A stretch of DNA of 64,000 nucleotides from Tannerella sp. oral taxon 808. Lineage in GTDB: Bacteria > Bacteroidota > Bacteroidia > Bacteroidales > Tannerellaceae. This document shows, in pieces, positions 59,817-64,000 of the stretch. The number at the start of each line of letters is the position of its first letter. Within the stretch, counting starts at the first letter, position 1. The stretch spans positions 1 to 64,000 of the forward strand of contig MIQB01000003.1 of assembly GCA_002890585.1 (NCBI GenBank). The letters run 5' to 3'. Made by a program: the position numbers and the translations under genes. The notes under the pieces are model-generated. The model did not search any database, had not been told where the DNA came from, and saw only the letters and a program-made list of their open reading frames with translations.

Positions 59817-62503
59817 AAACAAGCCTCCTGCTTTGCGCCCTGGCTCTCGGGCTCAGCATGCAGGCGCAGACACCCTCGGGCAGCGATACGCTCCGAAGGG
59901 CAGCGGCACGCATCGACACGACTGGGCGCGACACGGCGCGTCGTAAAGGCATGCTCGAGGCGCCGGTGAAGTATCAGGCGGCAGACTCCATCGTCATGAC
60001 GGCAGGCAATATGGCCTACCTCTTCGGCCAGGGCGACGTGAAGTACCAAAACATCGAGCTGCAATCCGAGCGCATCCAAATGAGCCTCGACAGCAGCATC
60101 GTCTCCGCCTCCTATGCCCTCGACACCACCGGAGCCGAGTATGGCTACCCCCTCTTCATCGAAGGCGAGCAGCAGATCGAAGCCCGGACGATGCGTTACA
60201 ACTTCCGCTCCCGCAAGGCCTACGCTGCCGACGTGCTGACAAAGCAGGGAGAGGGCTACCTCATGGCCGATGCCACGAAGAAGATGCCCGACAACGCAAT
60301 GAACATCGTGGACGGCCGCTACACCACCTGCGACGAGTATGACCACCCCCACTTCTATATCCACATGACCCGCGCCAAGGTGCGCCCGGGTAAAAACATC
60401 GTCACCGGGCCAGCCTACCTTGTCATCGAAGACGTCCCGCTCTATCCCATCGGCCTGCCCTTCGCCTTCTTCCCCTTCACCGACAAGTATTCCTCAGGCA
60501 TCATCGCCCCGACCTACGGCGACGAGATGGCGCGCGGATTCAACCTCCGCAACGGCGGCTACTACTTCGCCCTCAGCGATTACTTCGACCTCGCACTCAC
60601 GGGCGAGATCTACACGAAGGGATCGTGGGGCCTATCAGCGCGGTCGGACTATCGCAAGCGCTACCGCTACTCGGGCAACTTCGATGCCTCGTATCTCGTC
60701 ACCAAACTCGGCGACAAGGGGCTGCCAGATTACAGCGTGTCGAAGGATTTCAAGATCGCTTGGACACACGCGCAAGACGCCAAGGCCAACCCCTATCGCA
60801 CCTTCTCAGCCAGCGTCAACTTCACCACCAGCAGCTACAACTATAATCAACTCAACACCCTCTACACGCCCGAAGGGACGAACAACAACAAAGGCTCCAG
60901 CGTCAGCATCTCGCAGCGTTTCCCCAACAACCCGTTGACCGTCTCGGCCACGATGAACATCAATCAGCGCTCGCAAGACTCCTCCCTCTCCGTCACCCTG
61001 CCCGACATGACACTCTCCATGAGCAGCATCTACCCCCTCAAACGCAAACACGCCGTGGGCCGCGAACTGTGGTACGAGAAGATCTCCATCTCTTATTCGG
61101 GCTACTTCCGCAACTCCCTTAACGCGAAAGAGAACAACTTCTTCCAAAAGAGCTTCGCCCGCGACTGGCAGCACGCCGCGCAGCACAGCATCCCCATCAG
61201 CGCCACTTACAACTTCGGCTTCCTCAACATCTCCCCCTCGGCCAACTATGTGGAGCGCTGGTACACGAACAAAGTCCACCAACAGTTCGACACCGCCCGC
61301 GGCAGCCTCATGCCCGTCGACACGGCCTACGGCTTCTATCGCGTCTACGACTACAACGCCGCCATCTCCGCCTCCACCACCGTCTACGGCTTCTTCAAGC
61401 CCTGGAAGATCTTCGGCGACAAGGTGCAGATGATCCGCCACCGCATGGAGGCCAACATCTCCTACAACGTCGCCCCCGACTTCTCCGATCCCAAGTACGG
61501 CTTCTATGAGTCTTATGCTTACACCGATCGCTCGGGTAACCAGATGACCGGCCTCTATTCGCCCTACGAAGGCCAGATGTTTGGCGTGCCCGGACGGGGG
61601 CGGCAGGGCGCCTTATCGTTGTCATTGGATAACAACGTAGAGATGAAGGTGCGCTCCGATGCCGACTCCACAGGCATCAAGAAGGTCAGCCTCATCGACC
61701 GGCTCGGCTTCCACATCAGCTACAACATGGCCGCCGACTCCTTCCGCTGGAGCGACCTCGGCGTCAACCTGCAACTCAAGCTCGGCAACTTCCCCCTGCA
61801 ACTCTCCGGCGTGTTCGACACCTATACCTATGGTTACGACGCCGCCACAGGCATTCCTTATCGCATCGACAAACCCCGCTGGCAGGCCGGCAAAGGCATC
61901 GGGCGGCTCCGCTCCACAGGCACCACCTTCTCCTACACCTTCACCAACGACACCTTCAAGAAGCTCTTCAGCCGCAAAGACCGCGACGCCTCCGACAACC
62001 GTAACCCGAAAGACACCCCAGACAACACCGACGACGCCGAGGCCACCGACACCTCCGACGACACCCCGGCCGTGGGGCAACGCCTGCGTAAAGCCAAGAA
62101 GGACGAGACGGGCGATTACGACGCCGATGGCTACTACCGCGCCACCGTCCCATGGAGCCTCTCCTTCAGCTACAACATGAGCCTGGGTTACGGCAATTTC
62201 AACCCTGAAAAATTAGAATACAACTACCGCGTCACGCACCAACTGAGCTTCAGCGGCAATATGAAACCGACCAAGAACTGGAGCTTCAACTTCAACGGAT
62301 CGTACGACTTCGAAGCCCGGAAGATCTCCTACATGACGTGCACCATCTCGCGCAACCTGCACTGCTTCACCATGTCGGCCAGCGTGATCCCCGTCGGGCC
62401 GTGGAAGTCGTACTCCTTCTCCATCGCCGTCAACTCCTCCCTGCTCCGCGACCTGAAGTACAACCAGAGCGGCAGTCCGCGCGACGTGATGAGTTGGTAT
62501 TAA
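59795..62503 (+). CDS. lptD: LptD-like LPS assembly outer-membrane protein
   Basis: A 902-residue protein starting at a GTG (59795 or 59798) within the HD gene. A signal peptide (about 1-24, SMQAQ) is followed by an OstA/LptA-like beta-jellyroll (VMTAGNMAYLFGQGDVKYQ to KAYAADVLTKQGEGYLM, about 65-165). A large barrel follows, with the family's VPLYPIGLPFAFFPFTDKYSSGIIAP. An acidic low-complexity loop (about 730-770, with DNTDDAEATDTSDDT) is inserted near the C-terminus. It forms the outer-membrane exit of the Lpt bridge with LptE. Confidence 0.9.
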   Translation: MVQNLSLKTSLLLCALALGLSMQAQTPSGSDTLRRAAARIDTTGRDTARRKGMLEAPVKYQAADSIVMTAGNMAYLFGQGDVKYQNIELQSERIQMSLDSSIVSASYALDTTGAEYGYPLFIEGEQQIEARTMRYNFRSRKAYAADVLTKQGEGYLMADATKKMPDNAMNIVDGRYTTCDEYDHPHFYIHMTRAKVRPGKNIVTGPAYLVIEDVPLYPIGLPFAFFPFTDKYSSGIIAPTYGDEMARGFNLRNGGYYFALSDYFDLALTGEIYTKGSWGLSARSDYRKRYRYSGNFDASYLVTKLGDKGLPDYSVSKDFKIAWTHAQDAKANPYRTFSASVNFTTSSYNYNQLNTLYTPEGTNNNKGSSVSISQRFPNNPLTVSATMNINQRSQDSSLSVTLPDMTLSMSSIYPLKRKHAVGRELWYEKISISYSGYFRNSLNAKENNFFQKSFARDWQHAAQHSIPISATYNFGFLNISPSANYVERWYTNKVHQQFDTARGSLMPVDTAYGFYRVYDYNAAISASTTVYGFFKPWKIFGDKVQMIRHRMEANISYNVAPDFSDPKYGFYESYAYTDRSGNQMTGLYSPYEGQMFGVPGRGRQGALSLSLDNNVEMKVRSDADSTGIKKVSLIDRLGFHISYNMAADSFRWSDLGVNLQLKLGNFPLQLSGVFDTYTYGYDAATGIPYRIDKPRWQAGKGIGRLRSTGTTFSYTFTNDTFKKLFSRKDRDASDNRNPKDTPDNTDDAEATDTSDDTPAVGQRLRKAKKDETGDYDADGYYRATVPWSLSFSYNMSLGYGNFNPEKLEYNYRVTHQLSFSGNMKPTKNWSFNFNGSYDFEARKISYMTCTISRNLHCFTMSASVIPVGPWKSYSFSIAVNSSLLRDLKYNQSGSPRDVMSWY

Positions 62504-62578
62504 CCCACGGAAACTTCCGGGGGGGAAGGGGGCGCAGTAAAAAAACCAAGGCACAGGACGTAAGAAGAAGAGCGCTTC

Positions 62579-62587
62579 TATATTTGC
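62579..62587 (+). promoter_or_regulatory. -7 box of tRNA-Arg
   Basis: TATATTTGC, 22 bases before the tRNA. Confidence 0.65.
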
Positions 62588-62608
62588 GCCCGCAGAAAGA
62601 GGAATCCG

Positions 62609-62682
62609 GGTTCCGTAGCTCAGTTGGATAGAGCAACAGCCTTCTAAGCTGTGGGTCGTGCGTTCGAGTCGCACCGGAATCA
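62609..62682 (+). tRNA. tRNA-Arg (TCT)
   Basis: A 74-base cloverleaf: acceptor GGTTCCG/CGGAATC, D-arm AGCTCAGTTGGATAGAGC, anticodon stem-loop ACAGCCTTCTAAGCTGT with TCT, T-arm GTGCGTTCGAGTCGCAC, discriminator A. CCA is not encoded. Confidence 0.97.
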
Positions 62683-62717
62683 CTTCTTCATAGAATACCT
62701 CGCCATAGGTGTATTCC

Positions 62718-62765
62718 AAGGCTCGAGATCGAAAGGCAGCCGCCGTATCGGTCTCGGGCTTTTCT
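62718..62765 (+). terminator. Terminator of tRNA-Arg
   Basis: AAGGCTCGAGATCG pairs (with G-T wobbles) with CGGTCTCGGGCTTTT, T-rich end. Confidence 0.7.
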
Positions 62766-62800
62766 TATGCATAACCCTTAAAAAGAGAAGAGATTGAACG

Positions 62801-63427
62801 ATGGAAAAAGGAAAAGAACTGATCGGCATTGCGCAGCGCATGCGGGCGTTGGCACAGACGGGGCTGTCGTACGCGTCGAACGATTACGAAACGGAACGTT
62901 GCCAAGAGCTGCTCGGGCTGAGCGACCGCATCGCAGCGATCGTCAGCGGGCTGAAGGAGGAGGAGATCGCCGCGTGTTACCACCCCATGAAGGAGTACGT
63001 CACGCCCAAGGTGGACATCCGCGCGGCCGTCTTTAATGCGCGCGGCGAGATCTTGTTAGTGCGCGAGAAGGCCGATGGACGCTGGTCGATGCCCGGCGGA
63101 TGGTCAGACGTGGGGTATACGCCGGCCGAGGTGGCGGTGAAGGAAACGAAGGAAGAAACAGGGCTCGACGTGCGTGTAGAACGGCTGCTGGCGGTGCTCG
63201 ATAAGCGTTGCCACAACTATCCCGCCTCGCCGCTCTACGTCTACAAGATGTTCATCCTCTGCACCGTGACGGGCGGCGAGCTCGGGGGCACGTTCGACAT
63301 CCTCGACCAGCGCTTCTTCCCGCTCGATGCGCTGCCGCCCCTCTCGCTCGATCGCACCCTGCCGGAGAATATCCGCATGGTCAACGAGCTGCGCCATCAC
63401 CCGGAGCGCGGGGTGGTGTTGGATTAA
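62801..63427 (+). CDS. NUDIX hydrolase with N-terminal helical domain
   Basis: A 208-residue pyrophosphohydrolase of a nucleoside-diphosphate-linked substrate. Residues 1-60 form a helical NUDIX-associated N-terminal domain (LIGIAQRMRALAQTGLSYAS). The Nudix box reads GGWSDVGYTPAEVAVKETKE followed by ETGL; the usual first Glu of the box is Tyr, as I recall for this subfamily. The catalytic Glu residues near KETKEE are kept. Monocistronic, following the tRNA-Arg terminator. Confidence 0.9.
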   Translation: MEKGKELIGIAQRMRALAQTGLSYASNDYETERCQELLGLSDRIAAIVSGLKEEEIAACYHPMKEYVTPKVDIRAAVFNARGEILLVREKADGRWSMPGGWSDVGYTPAEVAVKETKEETGLDVRVERLLAVLDKRCHNYPASPLYVYKMFILCTVTGGELGGTFDILDQRFFPLDALPPLSLDRTLPENIRMVNELRHHPERGVVLD

Positions 63428-63522
63428 CCCAAATCGATCATTAGCGGGCGGCCCTATGTGTCCGCCCGCTAATAACCAATTAAGGCTCATTCTTCGGCAT
63501 TTCGCATGTTGGAGCCGCCTTT

Positions 63523-63541
63523 TTACATCGAACAGACGTTA
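63523..63541 (+). promoter_or_regulatory. 19-base array-flanking motif, copy 3
   Basis: TTACATCGAACAGACGTTA directly before the 23-bp array. Compare 4054-4072 and 13903-13921. Confidence 0.5.
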
Positions 63542-63781
63542 AACCCGCAGGTTAGTTCGGAGCTAACCTATGGGGTAGTTCATCACTAACCTATAATGTA
63601 GTTCATCACTAACCCGTAGGTTAGTTCGGATCTAACCTAAGGGTTAGATCGTCTCTACCCCATAATGTAGATGTTCTCTATACTATAGGGTAGATATTCT
63701 CTACACTATAGTGTAGATCCGCTCTATCCTATAAGATATATCCACTCTACCCTATCCATATAGGGCGGATTATCTCTATAT
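63540..63781. repeat. 23-bp array with covarying CTAnnn/nnnTAG dyads
   Basis: About ten contiguous units (63553, 63576, 63599, 63622, 63645, 63668, 63691, 63714, 63737, 63760). Arms change together in several: CTAACC/GGTTAG, CTAACC/GGGTTAG, CTACAC/GTGTAG. One unit has the perfect palindrome CTACACTATAGTGTAG. Confidence 0.9.
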
Positions 63782-64000
63782 CCAATCAAAAATGGCATGC
63801 AAACAACTGGAAACGCACAATTATGCCTATGATTCGCAGATATTGTCGTAGGAGCGCACGCGCATACGCCCTCTGCGAGGAATTTCATAGAAATAGGGCT
63901 TGCAGCGCTCGTTTTTGTGTGACTATGGATCATTTTGGGCTTTTCTGTTGAATGGTATTGGACCTATAGCCCCAATCTGTTTGGGCGCGTAATGCAAATC
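63782..64000. other. Non-coding end of window
   Basis: I see no gene, RNA or repeat in the last 219 bases; short frames here lack family features. Confidence 0.4.

Noticed and set aside
63724..63933. 69-codon minus-strand frame at the window end
   Set aside because: No promoter, no family features; it starts in non-coding sequence and runs into the array.

Overview
The window looks like a moderately GC-rich Bacteroidales chromosome, most likely from the Porphyromonadaceae/Tannerellaceae side. This is inferred from gene content and promoter style, because no rRNA is present. The evidence is: many promoters of the Bacteroidota TAnnTTTG(C/G) type and few Shine-Dalgarno sites; several TonB-dependent receptors, two of them with N-terminal carboxypeptidase-like domains or with lipoprotein partners; a type IX secretion C-terminal sorting domain; and families largely confined to this phylum (DUF5686, DUF4924, DUF3943, DUF4491, DUF2023, DUF3256, DUF3078, DUF6261-like, BtuG).

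Layout. 0-12 kb: a small His-rich membrane protein, a DUF5686 outer-membrane protein, dnaB, ppa-pncB, DUF4924-rfbD, prfC and an unlisted 52-residue protein gene. 12-29 kb: a DUF3943 protein, then two cobalamin-riboswitch loci. The plus-strand locus carries two TonB receptors and a CbiK/IhtB-like chelatase lipoprotein. The minus-strand locus carries btuB, btuG and a BtuF-like lipoprotein. They are separated by 1.4 kb of repeats. A third receptor diverges from the second riboswitch. 29-34 kb: DUF4491, a cupin, an Lrp regulator and the cobU-cobT-cobS-cobC operon for the lower part of B12 salvage. 34-46 kb: flavodoxin-DUF2023, enolase, an RNA methyltransferase, a DUF6261-like protein, a small zinc-ribbon/lipoprotein operon (one member frameshifted, one with an in-frame stop), a GT39-like glycosyltransferase, an LptF/G permease, tgt and tRNA-Phe. 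46-64 kb: DUF3256, an M13 protease, an LRR protein with a T9SS tail, a second DUF6261-like paralogue, a dCMP deaminase/S41 protease/5-FCL operon, brnQ, a DUF3078 protein, a candidate 6S-like RNA, an HD protein-lptD pair, tRNA-Arg and a NUDIX hydrolase.

The B12 theme unites a third of the window: uptake across the outer membrane (BtuB-type receptors with the surface lipoprotein BtuG and a BtuF-like binder), two riboswitches, and nucleotide-loop assembly (CobU, CobT, CobS, CobC).

The most unusual feature is not a gene. Nearly every long intergenic gap contains its own tandem repeat array. Unit lengths fall into a few classes (21, 23-24 and 41-43 bp, roughly 2 or 4 helical turns). The unit sequence differs from locus to locus, but in most arrays each unit carries a short inverted repeat, and in several arrays both arms change together between units. 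About fourteen such arrays are described below, with a 19-base motif flanking three of them. Two further dispersed repeat families (an about 85-bp element and a two-hairpin element) also occupy the gaps.
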